A stretch of 64,000 nt of DNA from 40CM-2-70-7 sp035631315 (GTDB lineage: Bacteria > Gemmatimonadota > Gemmatimonadetes > Gemmatimonadales > GWC2-71-9). The notes beneath the pieces are model-generated. The model did not search any database and had not been told where the DNA came from. It saw only the letters and a list, made by a program, of their open reading frames with translations. The stretch lies in the NCBI GenBank assembly GCA_035631315.1, contig DASQIZ010000013.1, positions 1-64,000 on the forward strand, in the 5' to 3' direction. Positions within the stretch are counted from its first letter, which is position 1; every line of letters starts with the position of its first letter. This document shows positions 44,883 through 53,525 of this stretch, one piece after another. A program made the position numbers and the translations under genes.

Positions 44883-46973
44883 CTAGAACGTCTTCTGGAA
44901 GTACGCCGCCGTCGCCGAGTCCGCCTGCAACCAGGAGTGCCAGCGCAGGAACCCGTGAATCTCGTCCGGGATCACCATCTCCTCGAATTTCACGCCCGCC
45001 GCATCGAGCCGGCGTGCGAGGTCCACCGTTTCGTGGAAATGCACGTTCCGGTCGTCATCACCCTGGATGAGCAGCACCGGCGACCGCCACGTCTTCAGGT
45101 CGGCGACCGGAGAGGAGGTCCAACCCACCTTCCGCGCGCTGTCGAGATCACCCTGTTCGTACCGCCAGTGGGGCGTGTAGCGATCGGCGTCATCACTGGT
45201 CCAGTTGTGGACGCCATGGTAATCCACGCCCGCCGCGAAGACATCCGAGTTCCGGGCGAGGCCGAGCGCGGTGAGATACCCGCCGTACGACCCGCCCCAG
45301 ATCCCGACTTTGGCGTTGTCCACTTCGGGGCGCGCCGCGAGCCACTTCCCGCCCGCCAACACGTCCTGGTATTCGGACGCACCCGCGGGGCCCGCGTGCG
45401 CCGGGTGATGGAACTCCCAGCCGTACCCGATCCCCAACCGGTAATTCACCGAGAGCACCACGAACCCCCGGCTCGCGAGGTACTGATTCACCGCGTAGGC
45501 GTTCGAGTAGTAGCCCATGTAGTGCCAGCCGAGCATCATCTGGCGCGGGGGGCCGCCATGAACGAAGACGATGCCGGCGTGCTTGCCGGTGATGCCGGGC
45601 TGCTCGAAGAGCTGGCCATGCACCTCAGTCCCGTCGGCCGCGCGGAACACCACCTTCTTCGGCACCACGAGGGCCTGCGTCGGGAAGTCCGGCGGAATCT
45701 GCTCGGCGCCAATCAATCGCAGCTCGCCACCGTCCAGCTTCATCGCCGCCGGCAGCGGCGGCCTCTTCGCTTCCGCGGAAATGAGCGCAACCCAGTTGCC
45801 GTCACCCGTCACCGACGGAGTCCATTCCACACCGGCTCCCGTGGTGAGCGGGGTCGGCGCCGCGCGATCCACCGGCACCTTGAAGAGATGCCGGCGGTCG
45901 ATGTCGTCGGAATCGGCGCCCGTATTCGCGCTGTAGACGATCGTCTTTCGGTCAGGCGCGAGTGCCTCATGCTCGACCATGAATGCACCGGGGGTGAGCA
46001 GGAGCGCGTCACCACCAGTGACCGGCACCGAGTACAGGTGACCCCAGCCATCGGTCCCGTTGCGGAAGACCAGGTGCCCGCCGTCACCCCAGAGGAGATT
46101 GGCGCCCCCATACGATGCGTGGAGTGTGAGCGGACTCTTCCACACGATGTGCCCGGCACCGGTCGCCACGTCGGCGACCCAGATCTGCCACGGCTCCATC
46201 GAGCGCTGCAGCATCATCCGCGGAGGCCCGCCACGACCGGGGACCCGGACATACGCGATCTGCTTGCCGTCGGGGGACCAGGTGGGCTCGACGTCGATCG
46301 AGGTCGACGGCGCGAGGTACTGGAGCGGTGTCGCGGTGTCCGAGAAGACGGCGATGAACGTGTGGTCGCCGCGGTCCGAGACGAAGGCGAGCTTGCTCCC
46401 GTCCGGTGACCAGGCCATCGAGTTGTTGTCGCCGCGGGCGAACACCAGCTGACTCGCCCCCTTCGATCCATCGACCGGGATGGACCAGATCTGACCACCC
46501 TTGATGAATGCGACCAGGTCCCCCTTGGGCGACAGCAGAGGCGAGTCCCCTTCCGTGAGCACCTTCGGGGTGCCGCCCGCGACGGGCACCGTCCAGATTT
46601 TCAACTTGGGTTCGACCGGACTGTGATCTGGATCGGGGGGCGGCGCATCCCAGTTCGCGTCATGATCGCCGCCGCGCACGTAGATGATCGTCTTGCCATC
46701 TTTCGTGAACTGCAGCTGCCCCAGCTCCTGACCGTCATCCGCGGTGCCATTGGTCAGCCGCCGCGCCTTCCAGTCGGGTGCTTCCGCCACCCAGACGTTC
46801 CGCACACCATGCTCGTTAAACACCCACGCCATCGCCGCGCCTGAAGGGGCGGTGACCAGCTCATTCGGGTAGGGATAGCCGAGCACCTGCGCCATGGTGA
46901 AGGGACCGTCGGCCGCCGGTGTGGCGGCAGCGACCAGCGCGGCGAAGGGCAACCACAACATTCTGGGCGACAT
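44883..46973 (-). CDS. Secreted S9 family peptidase (acylaminoacyl-peptidase/DPP type)
   Basis: 696 residues from ATG 46973, which has GAGGGA five bases upstream and begins a signal peptide (MSPRMLWLPFAALVAAATPA). The propeller half has PD40 blades (SWSPDGSKLAFVSD-like). The catalytic half has S562 in WGGSYGGY, Asp in GDDDRNVHF and His in IPDEIHGF. It releases short peptides or blocked N-terminal residues. The gene lies 24 bases before the Tricorn-like gene and 19 bases after the BNR gene on the same strand, in keeping with stepwise peptide breakdown. Confidence 0.93.
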   Translation of the reverse strand: MSPRMLWLPFAALVAAATPAADGPFTMAQVLGYPYPNELVTAPSGAAMAWVFNEHGVRNVWVAEAPDWKARRLTNGTADDGQELGQLQFTKDGKTIIYVRGGDHDANWDAPPPDPDHSPVEPKLKIWTVPVAGGTPKVLTEGDSPLLSPKGDLVAFIKGGQIWSIPVDGSKGASQLVFARGDNNSMAWSPDGSKLAFVSDRGDHTFIAVFSDTATPLQYLAPSTSIDVEPTWSPDGKQIAYVRVPGRGGPPRMMLQRSMEPWQIWVADVATGAGHIVWKSPLTLHASYGGANLLWGDGGHLVFRNGTDGWGHLYSVPVTGGDALLLTPGAFMVEHEALAPDRKTIVYSANTGADSDDIDRRHLFKVPVDRAAPTPLTTGAGVEWTPSVTGDGNWVALISAEAKRPPLPAAMKLDGGELRLIGAEQIPPDFPTQALVVPKKVVFRAADGTEVHGQLFEQPGITGKHAGIVFVHGGPPRQMMLGWHYMGYYSNAYAVNQYLASRGFVVLSVNYRLGIGYGWEFHHPAHAGPAGASEYQDVLAGGKWLAARPEVDNAKVGIWGGSYGGYLTALGLARNSDVFAAGVDYHGVHNWTSDDADRYTPHWRYEQGDLDSARKVGWTSSPVADLKTWRSPVLLIQGDDDRNVHFHETVDLARRLDAAGVKFEEMVIPDEIHGFLRWHSWLQADSATAAYFQKTF

Positions 46974-46992
46974 CGATTCCCTCGTAGTTGAG

Positions 46993-49815
46993 CTACTCGG
47001 CGGCGATCCGCGGATCGGGCCGGACCATGAAGCTCTTGGTTTGCGTCTGGCCATTCACCGTCAGCTTCGCGGTGAACGTCCCGGGGAGCTTGGGTGGAGG
47101 CGGCTGATTCGCTCCGCCACGCGGGCCACGACGCCGTCTTCCGGCATTCGGATCCCAGGCCACCCGGTGCATGCCGGCCGCCGCAGAAAATGGAGCCGGC
47201 GGCACGCGCCACAAGGCCGTGGTGTTCGGAATGCCCTGCGGCTGTCCACCCTGCCCCCCGCCCCCAGCATTCTCCGCCGGCGCGTTGGTGAAGGTCTCCA
47301 GGGATGTGCCCGTCGAATCGAGGATCTCGAGGGTCACCGGTGTCGCCGGAGCGCTCTTGAGGTAGTAGTCGATGTAGGCGCCATTCGGCGGGTTCTCCGC
47401 CTGCGGCTCATCCTTCTGCAGAGGCGTCCCGTTGTCGTCTCCCGGCACGACCTCGATGGCATCGGCGGGCTGGAAGAGATACGCGTCGGCCTTGAGGACC
47501 TGGTCGTCGATTTGACGCAGGAGGCTGATGTCGTCGATCACCCAGAACCCGCGCCCATGGGTCGCGACGATCAGGTCGTTGCCGTACACCTGGAAGTCGC
47601 GGACCGACGTGACCGGCAAGTTCAGCTGCAAGGGCTGCCAGTGATCGCCGGCATCGAACGAGACGTAAGCCCCGCGCTCCGTGCCTGCGAACAACAGCCC
47701 CGGCCGATGCAGGTCCTCTTTGACGGTGTGCACGTAGACGCCCGCAGGCAGGCCCGTCGTGATCTTCTGCCACGACTTACCCTGATCCCTGGTGCGGTAG
47801 ATGTAGGGATCGAAGTCCGCCAGCTGATGCCGGTCGACGCTCGCATACGCCGTCTTCGCGTCTGAATGGGACCCTTCGACCATCGTCACCCGACTCCACG
47901 GCGTCAGCTCTTTGGGCGTCACGTCCTTCCACGTCTGACCGTCGTCCGTGGTGAGCTGAATCAGCCCGTCGTCCGTTCCGATCCAGACCATCGGCGCCTG
48001 CACCGGCGACGGGGAGATCGTGTAAATCACGCCGCGCTGGTTGTTGCCCTGATCGGCGGACGCCGTGGTATCGAGATTCTTGGGGATGCCCGGATTCGGC
48101 CGGGTCAGATCCGGAGAAATCTCGGTCCAGGACTTGGCCGTATCGGTCGACTTATAAAGGAACTGGGTCCCGTAGTAGAGGGCGTGTGGATCGGCGGGCG
48201 ACAGCACCAGTGGCTGCGTCCAGTCATGCCGCTCCGCGACACCTTCTTCCTTCGCCTTCGGCGCCGTGGTGCCCGAGACCTCGCGATTGAGCTCCATGTC
48301 GTACCGGGAGCCCGCCCCTCCGTAAATCACTCCCGGATGCAGCGGATCCCCCGCCGTGTATCCGCTCTCGCCCCCTGCCCCGATTGGCTCCCAATCGCGC
48401 ATGGAGATCTGGGCGAACTTGCCACGCGCACGGACCGCCACCGAGCCCGAGTCCTGCTGCGCACCGGTGACCCAGTACGGGAATCGCGGATCGACCGACA
48501 CGTGGTAGATCTGCGCCGTGGGCTGGTTGAGCCACGAGCTCCACGTCAGCTGCTTCGGATCCGCGGTCTTCGCATTGCGGCTGATCACGGTGCCCTGATC
48601 GGAGGCGACGATCAACGTGTCCGAATCGTCCGGCGAGATCCAGGGCTGGTGGTAGTCATCACCACCCGGCGAACCCCGCACCGGCACCCACGTCCTGCCG
48701 CCGTCCAGGGACCGCGAGACCGACACGTTCGACACGAACACGGCATCCGGATCCTTCGGATCGACGACGACCTGCTCGAAGTACCACCCGCGGCCCCAGA
48801 GGGCTTGATCCGCCGACGTGCGCGTCCACGTCTCCCCGCCATCGTCCGAGCGGAAAAACCCGCCCTGCCTCGGTGTCGTGTCCCGCCCGAACCCGCCGGG
48901 GCGGGGAGGCTGCACGGTGGCGCCCGGCTCGGGAGTCAGGCAGTCGACAACCGCGTACACGCGTGACGGATGGGAAGCGGCGATCGCAATGCCGGAGCGC
49001 CCTACCCCCTCGGACGGCAAGCCCTGCGTCATCTGCTTCCAGGTGTCGCCGCCGTCGGTCGACTTGTAGAGCCCGCCGCCAGGGCCATTGGTCGGCGCGT
49101 ACGTGAACCAGGGTGGCCGGCGCGTGTTCCACAGGCAGGCGAACACGACCTTCGGATTGGAAGGATCGATCGCGACATCCACGCCTCCCACCGACGGTCC
49201 CTTGTCGAGCACCTTCTTCCAGGTCTTCCCGCCATCCGTCGACCGGTAGATGCCGCGGTCCGCGCTGTCGGCGTAGAAATGCCCGATCGCCGCAACGAAC
49301 ACGACGTCGGCGTTCCTGGGATCGACGGCGACCCTGCCGATGTGCTGCGTGTTGTCGAGGCCCAGGTGCGTCCAGGTCTTGCCGGCGTCAATCGATTTGT
49401 AGACGCCGTTGCCGAAACCGGTCGAGTCCCGCAGGGTCGATTCACCGCTTCCCACGTAGACGGTGTCGGGCGCCGAAGGCGCTACTGCGATCGCGCCGAT
49501 GGAGGCCACGGGCTGGTCGTCGAAGATCGGCTGCCAGACTCTGCCGCCGTCGATGGTTTTCCAGAGACCGCCGTTCACCGAACCGGAGTAGAACTCCTCT
49601 GAGCGGCCCGGCACACCGGAGACCGCATCGGTCCGGCCACCGCGGAAGGGGCCGAGCATGCGCCACTTGAGTCCGGAGAGAAATTCGGGAGGGACGGGGC
49701 CCGCGAGGCCTGCAGCGTCATGGCGCGCGGGGAGCGTCCAACGCAGTGTGGGGGCGACGGCGAGGGCACCGCCCACCTGCCCGGTGCGTACCAGGAAGTC
49801 TCGGCGAGAAGTCAC
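46993..49815 (-). CDS. Tat-exported BNR/Asp-box repeat protein (VPS10/sortilin-like propeller)
   Basis: 940 residues from GTG 49815, with AGGAG overlapping the stop of the preceding gene. A Tat signal opens the protein (SRRDFLVRTGQVGGALAVAP). At least eight Asp-boxes of the S-x-D-x-G-x-x-W type follow (STDGGKTWKK, SIDAGKTWTH, SDDGGETWTR, SLDGGRTWVP), giving one or two large propellers as in sortilin/VPS10 and xyloglucanase GH74. The final 150 residues look like an Ig-like domain. Homologues are common beside peptidases and have no settled role; peptide or glycan binding is plausible. A GH74 enzyme is less likely because no other GH mark is visible. Confidence 0.85.
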   Translation of the reverse strand: MTSRRDFLVRTGQVGGALAVAPTLRWTLPARHDAAGLAGPVPPEFLSGLKWRMLGPFRGGRTDAVSGVPGRSEEFYSGSVNGGLWKTIDGGRVWQPIFDDQPVASIGAIAVAPSAPDTVYVGSGESTLRDSTGFGNGVYKSIDAGKTWTHLGLDNTQHIGRVAVDPRNADVVFVAAIGHFYADSADRGIYRSTDGGKTWKKVLDKGPSVGGVDVAIDPSNPKVVFACLWNTRRPPWFTYAPTNGPGGGLYKSTDGGDTWKQMTQGLPSEGVGRSGIAIAASHPSRVYAVVDCLTPEPGATVQPPRPGGFGRDTTPRQGGFFRSDDGGETWTRTSADQALWGRGWYFEQVVVDPKDPDAVFVSNVSVSRSLDGGRTWVPVRGSPGGDDYHQPWISPDDSDTLIVASDQGTVISRNAKTADPKQLTWSSWLNQPTAQIYHVSVDPRFPYWVTGAQQDSGSVAVRARGKFAQISMRDWEPIGAGGESGYTAGDPLHPGVIYGGAGSRYDMELNREVSGTTAPKAKEEGVAERHDWTQPLVLSPADPHALYYGTQFLYKSTDTAKSWTEISPDLTRPNPGIPKNLDTTASADQGNNQRGVIYTISPSPVQAPMVWIGTDDGLIQLTTDDGQTWKDVTPKELTPWSRVTMVEGSHSDAKTAYASVDRHQLADFDPYIYRTRDQGKSWQKITTGLPAGVYVHTVKEDLHRPGLLFAGTERGAYVSFDAGDHWQPLQLNLPVTSVRDFQVYGNDLIVATHGRGFWVIDDISLLRQIDDQVLKADAYLFQPADAIEVVPGDDNGTPLQKDEPQAENPPNGAYIDYYLKSAPATPVTLEILDSTGTSLETFTNAPAENAGGGGQGGQPQGIPNTTALWRVPPAPFSAAAGMHRVAWDPNAGRRRRGPRGGANQPPPPKLPGTFTAKLTVNGQTQTKSFMVRPDPRIAAE

Positions 49816-49823
49816 ATCAGCTC

Positions 49824-50846
49824 CTAGAAGTGAGTCACACCCAAGACGGACTTGGGGATCGTCATGTAGACACCGACGTTCTGATCCACCAGCTCCGCGA
49901 TGTGCAGATCGGCGGCCATGCTGGCGATCCGATACGCCTCCATCCGCGAGAGTCCCTTCACCTGCATCAACATCTCGATCATCTGCTGCGTCGCGATCTG
50001 CGTGGCCTTGGTGAGGTCCCGGTCCGTGCCCATCGTCATCAGCTCGGTGGGGGTCTCACCGCGGGGCCAGGTGAAATGCATGTCCTTGTGGACGATGAGC
50101 TGAAATCGGCCGAGGAGCGACGTCTCGATAGCCGTCTGGTCGACTTCGCCGTCGCCCTGCGCGGCGTGACCGTCGCCCACTTCGAGGAGTGCTCCCGCCG
50201 CGTGGACCGGAATGAACAGGCTCGTGCCGGCGACCAGAGAGCGATTATCGAGATTGCCCGCGTGCACACCGGGAGGATTGCTGGAGACGCGTCCGGAGTC
50301 GGGGGACGGGGCGTCGCCGATCGATCCGAAGAAGGGATGAAGAGGAACAACGATGCCGGAGTCCAGTCGAGCCACATTGCCGGCGGTGTCGAGCTGGATG
50401 ATGCGCGTCCGAGGCGTCGCGCAGTTCTCCGGCAGAAACCCACCACAACCGTTGTAGCCGTAGCCGATCGCATAGTGAATCGACAGGATCTTCACTTCCA
50501 GCACGTCACCCGGCTCGGCGCCCTGAACGAAAATGGGACCGGTGAGGATGTGTCCACCCGGTCCCTTGTCGGTTACCTGCGTGACGATGTCTTTGAGCGA
50601 TTGCTGGATCTGGTCGACAGGCACTCCGGCCGCCGCCAGACGATCCGGAACGTTCGTCAGCAGGGTTTCGACGTCGACGGTGTCACCCGACGGGACGGTG
50701 AGCACCGGTTTCGCGGCGGCGCTGTAGTAGCCCCAGGCGACGGTCTTGGGAGTGGCGGCCAGGTAATGCCGGTGCTGCGCGAGTAGCACCGATGGTGCCA
50801 GGAGTCCTACGACCAGACACCGCACTCCGCACTCCACACTCCGCAC
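49824..50846 (-). CDS. Secreted acetamidase/formamidase family protein
   Basis: About 340 residues. Family marks are TVDVETLLTN, GHILTGPIFVQGAEPGD, HPFFGSIGDAP and GDGHAAQGDGEVDQTAIE. Members hydrolyse formamide, acetamide or short amides to ammonia and acid. A leader (CLVVGLLAPSVLLAQ) suggests export, which is unusual for the family. The start is unclear: ATG 50852 has a GAGGAG directly touching it, whereas GTG 50846 has the same GAGGAG at an ideal six-base distance, so GTG is used here. Four heptamer repeats lie over the first ten codons. The stop is inside the Shine-Dalgarno of the BNR gene. Confidence 0.85.
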   Translation of the reverse strand: MRSVECGVRCLVVGLLAPSVLLAQHRHYLAATPKTVAWGYYSAAAKPVLTVPSGDTVDVETLLTNVPDRLAAAGVPVDQIQQSLKDIVTQVTDKGPGGHILTGPIFVQGAEPGDVLEVKILSIHYAIGYGYNGCGGFLPENCATPRTRIIQLDTAGNVARLDSGIVVPLHPFFGSIGDAPSPDSGRVSSNPPGVHAGNLDNRSLVAGTSLFIPVHAAGALLEVGDGHAAQGDGEVDQTAIETSLLGRFQLIVHKDMHFTWPRGETPTELMTMGTDRDLTKATQIATQQMIEMLMQVKGLSRMEAYRIASMAADLHIAELVDQNVGVYMTIPKSVLGVTHF

Positions 50847-50847
50847 T
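50820..50847. repeat. Four tandem CCGCACT heptamers over the start of the acetamidase gene
   Basis: CCGCACT repeats at 50820, 50827, 50834 (one mismatch) and 50841. On the coding strand the unit is AGTGCGG, and adjoining units create GGAG and GTG, so each unit offers a Shine-Dalgarno-like core and a possible start. The same unit forms the hairpin at 56206-56270. Confidence 0.8.
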
Positions 50848-50900
50848 CTCATCTCCTCACGGCCGGAAATTCATGACCTGCGTCGCTCTGAGGCACCGAA

Positions 50901-50938
50901 ACTCCACGTGGGACGAATGACTGTCAACCACGCGGAGT
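50901..50938. terminator. 11-bp hairpin between the M28 and acetamidase genes
   Basis: ACTCCACGTGG (50901-50911) pairs with CCACGCGGAGT (50928-50938) with one mismatch and a 16-base loop. It lies just after the M28 stop on the minus strand in the longest spacer (107 bases) of the eight-gene run. There is no T-run, so partial attenuation or mRNA-end protection is more likely than full termination. Confidence 0.4.
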
Positions 50939-50958
50939 CCGGCGCTCAGCTCGCCTCG

Positions 50959-52572
50959 TTACTGCGGAGCCGGTGTCGACCGCGCCCCCGGCATGCAGGC
51001 CGGCCACGTCATGGGCTGCCCATTCCGCCCGATGGGCATCACATCCCGCTTCACGCGCGACATGAACTGCGGATCTTCCGACGCGAGATACGCCATCATG
51101 GCGACGAGTGTCGCATTCTGCTTCAAGTCATCGAAGGAAATCTTGTCGTACGTATCACGGTTGGTGTGCCACGTGTAGAGCCCGTAGTCCCACTGCCCCG
51201 AGCTGAGGTCAAACCCGGGCGCTCCGCACATGTCGAACGACGCATTGTCCGTGCCGCCCCCCGCCGGCATGCCGGGAAACGCGAACTTGATCTCTCGCGT
51301 CAAATCCGATGGAATCTGCGCGAGATAGCGAGCCAGATTGCCGGACGCGTCCGGGAATCCGGCGGAATTCAGCCGTTCCGCATGCCCGGTCCCGTTGTCC
51401 TGATTGAACAGGGCCTGGAGGCTGTCGACGATCTCCTTATGGTCGGCGACGAATCCCTTGGAACCGAGCAGTCCTTCTTCCTCGCCGCTCCAGTCCCCGA
51501 TGAGGATGGTGCGTCGCGGATGGGGATAGACGATCGACAGGATGCGCATCGCTTCCATCATCATGATGGTGCCGGTGCCGTTGTCGGTCGCGCCGGAGCC
51601 GCCATCCCACGAATCGAAGTGCGCGGAGAGCATGACGTATTCGTTCGGGAGCTGGGAGCCCTTGATGGACGCGACCACGTTGTAGACCGGGACCTCCCCA
51701 CGTGCCTGCGACTCCGCCTGCAGCTCCACGACCGGTCCCTGATGATGATCGGCCAGACGGTACAGGAGACCGTAGTCCTCGCACGACACATCCACGACCG
51801 GCGTGTGATCGACATACGTGTCGAAGATCTTGTCAACGCCCCAACCCTGCGACCAATAATTGGAGATCACGCCCGCCACTCCGGCCGCTTCGAGCCGTCG
51901 CGCGAGCGAGTAGTGGCCGTACCGGTATTCGTAGCCGGTATGGGCGATGCGGTCGCTCCAGGCGCGCTGAGCCGCCTGGCGCTGTGCTTTCATCGAATCG
52001 TAAACCGCCGGGACGGCCCAATGCTCCCAACTCGTGTCGGGACGGCAGGTCGGCTGCGGGAACGACACCATCACGAACTTGCCCTTCGCCTGGGGGAGCC
52101 ACGCGACGAATGCCGCGCTATCCGCGACGTCGGGGAGCGCGATGACCGGAGCGCGGACGGGCTTGCCTTTCGGCGTCCCAGGGCTCCACGCCAGCATCGT
52201 CGCTTCCAGTGAACGGACTCGCGGAGTCAGCAGATCCATGTGCGTGATGCCGCGGCGCCAGCCGCGCCAGGTGCCGTACTGCTCCTTCTTGGCGTCCATA
52301 ATGCCCCACGACTTGTACGTGTTCACCGCCCAGTCCTGGGCCGCTTCCATGCCGGGGGACCCGGTGAGCCGGGGGCCTAGGGAGTCGAACAACACCTGAG
52401 CGAGTGCCTGGGCGTGGGAGCTGTCCATCCCCAAGGCGTAGATGCGCCGCAGGATGGGGTTGTCGACAACGAATCCCGAAGCGGGCGCTCCGAATTGAGC
52501 GGCGGCGGGAGCTGCGACGGCCCCGGCCAATCCGAGCGCGAGCAGACTGACGGCAGCGATGCGACGGTACAC
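50959..52572 (-). CDS. Secreted M28 family zinc aminopeptidase with PA domain
   Basis: 537 residues from GTG 52572, with AGGAG nine bases upstream and a signal peptide (LLALGLAGAVAAPAAAQ). A PA-type insert (about 150-290) precedes the peptidase core. The zinc ligands are visible: H318 and D320 in SAHFDSWDGG, the bridging Asp in GATDNGTG, the Glu pair in WSGEEEG and the His of YTWHTNRDT. Such enzymes remove N-terminal residues or split carboxyl dipeptides. It opens the eight-gene minus-strand run and is divergent from the Fpg gene by 32 bases. Confidence 0.92.
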   Translation of the reverse strand: MYRRIAAVSLLALGLAGAVAAPAAAQFGAPASGFVVDNPILRRIYALGMDSSHAQALAQVLFDSLGPRLTGSPGMEAAQDWAVNTYKSWGIMDAKKEQYGTWRGWRRGITHMDLLTPRVRSLEATMLAWSPGTPKGKPVRAPVIALPDVADSAAFVAWLPQAKGKFVMVSFPQPTCRPDTSWEHWAVPAVYDSMKAQRQAAQRAWSDRIAHTGYEYRYGHYSLARRLEAAGVAGVISNYWSQGWGVDKIFDTYVDHTPVVDVSCEDYGLLYRLADHHQGPVVELQAESQARGEVPVYNVVASIKGSQLPNEYVMLSAHFDSWDGGSGATDNGTGTIMMMEAMRILSIVYPHPRRTILIGDWSGEEEGLLGSKGFVADHKEIVDSLQALFNQDNGTGHAERLNSAGFPDASGNLARYLAQIPSDLTREIKFAFPGMPAGGGTDNASFDMCGAPGFDLSSGQWDYGLYTWHTNRDTYDKISFDDLKQNATLVAMMAYLASEDPQFMSRVKRDVMPIGRNGQPMTWPACMPGARSTPAPQ

Positions 52573-52604
52573 GGGTTTGGTCTCCTGGCTTAGAATTGGA
52601 ACGG

Positions 52605-53504
52605 ATGCCCGAACTCCCCGACATCGAAACCTATCTTGCGGCTTTGGCGCCCCGCGTGCTCGGCCGCTCCATCACGGCTCTGCGCGTCCGTAGCCCGTTC
52701 GTCCTGCGAACGGTCGAGCCGCCGGTGTCGTCGATCCCCGGTCACACCGTGCAGACGTTGCGGCGGCTCGGCAAGCGGATCGTGTTCGGACTCGACGACG
52801 ATCTCTTTCTGGTGATCCACCTGATGATCGCCGGACGGCTGAAATGGAAGGCTCCGGGCGCCGCTCTTCCTACGCGCATCGGCCTCCTGGCGCTCGACTT
52901 CGAACACGCCTCCCTGCTCCTGACCGAGGTCAGCAAGAAACAGCGGGCCGCCATGCACATTCTGCGGGGCACGGGTGCACTGAAGCAGCTCGACCCCGGG
53001 GGGATCGACGTCATGACGGCCGACGTCCGGTCGTTCGGCAGCACCCTCACCCTGGAAAACCACACGCTGAAGCGGGCCCTGACCGACCCCAAGCTCTTTT
53101 CCGGGATCGGCAACGCCTATTCCGACGAGATCCTGTTCGCCGCCCGCCTGTCGCCCCTCGCCCTGACCTCCAAGCTCTCGGAAGCCGAGATTGTCCGGCT
53201 GCACCGGGCCACGCGAGAAATCCTGACCACCTGGACCGAGCGGCTGAAGACCGAGGCCGGCGATGGATTCCCGGAGAAAGTCACGGCGTTTCGGGAGGGG
53301 ATGGCGGTGCATGGGCGCTTCAGGAAGCCCTGCCCCGATTGCGGTGCGCCGATCCAGCGGATCCGGTACGCCGAGAACGAGGTCAACTACTGCCCGAAGT
53401 GTCAGACGGGTGGGCGCGTGCTGGCGGACCGCGCGATGTCCCGTCTGCTCAAGGAAGACTGGCCGCGGTCATTGGAAGAGCTCGAAGCCCGCGGGATGGC
53501 CTGA
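52605..53504 (+). CDS. mutM: Formamidopyrimidine-DNA glycosylase (Fpg/Nei family)
   Basis: 299 residues. ATG 52605 is fixed by the catalytic N-terminus: after Met removal Pro2 is the nucleophile and Glu3 follows (MPELPDIETYL); the open frame three codons earlier would abolish activity. The helix-two-turn-helix region (DPKLFSGIGNAYSDEILF) binds DNA, and a zinc finger with four Cys (CPDCGAPI and YCPKC) ends the protein. It removes oxidised purines such as 8-oxoG and nicks the strand. FSGIGNAYSDEIL instead of the usual VAGIGNIYADE is a divergent variant, so Nei-like specificity is possible. Confidence 0.93.
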   Translation: MPELPDIETYLAALAPRVLGRSITALRVRSPFVLRTVEPPVSSIPGHTVQTLRRLGKRIVFGLDDDLFLVIHLMIAGRLKWKAPGAALPTRIGLLALDFEHASLLLTEVSKKQRAAMHILRGTGALKQLDPGGIDVMTADVRSFGSTLTLENHTLKRALTDPKLFSGIGNAYSDEILFAARLSPLALTSKLSEAEIVRLHRATREILTTWTERLKTEAGDGFPEKVTAFREGMAVHGRFRKPCPDCGAPIQRIRYAENEVNYCPKCQTGGRVLADRAMSRLLKEDWPRSLEELEARGMA

Positions 53505-53525
53505 GGACCGACGTCTGACGTCCTA
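53505..53525. repeat. GACGTCT/GACGTCC heptamer pair between convergent genes
   Basis: Two seven-base units sharing GACGTC lie side by side near 53510-53523, flanked by AGGAC and GTCCT arms. It fills the 18-base junction between the Fpg gene and the convergent secreted-protein gene. Confidence 0.35.

Noticed and set aside
46993..49815. GH74 xyloglucanase as identity of the BNR protein
   Set aside because: Asp-boxes and propeller would fit, but I see no GH74 catalytic segments, and the neighbours are peptidases.
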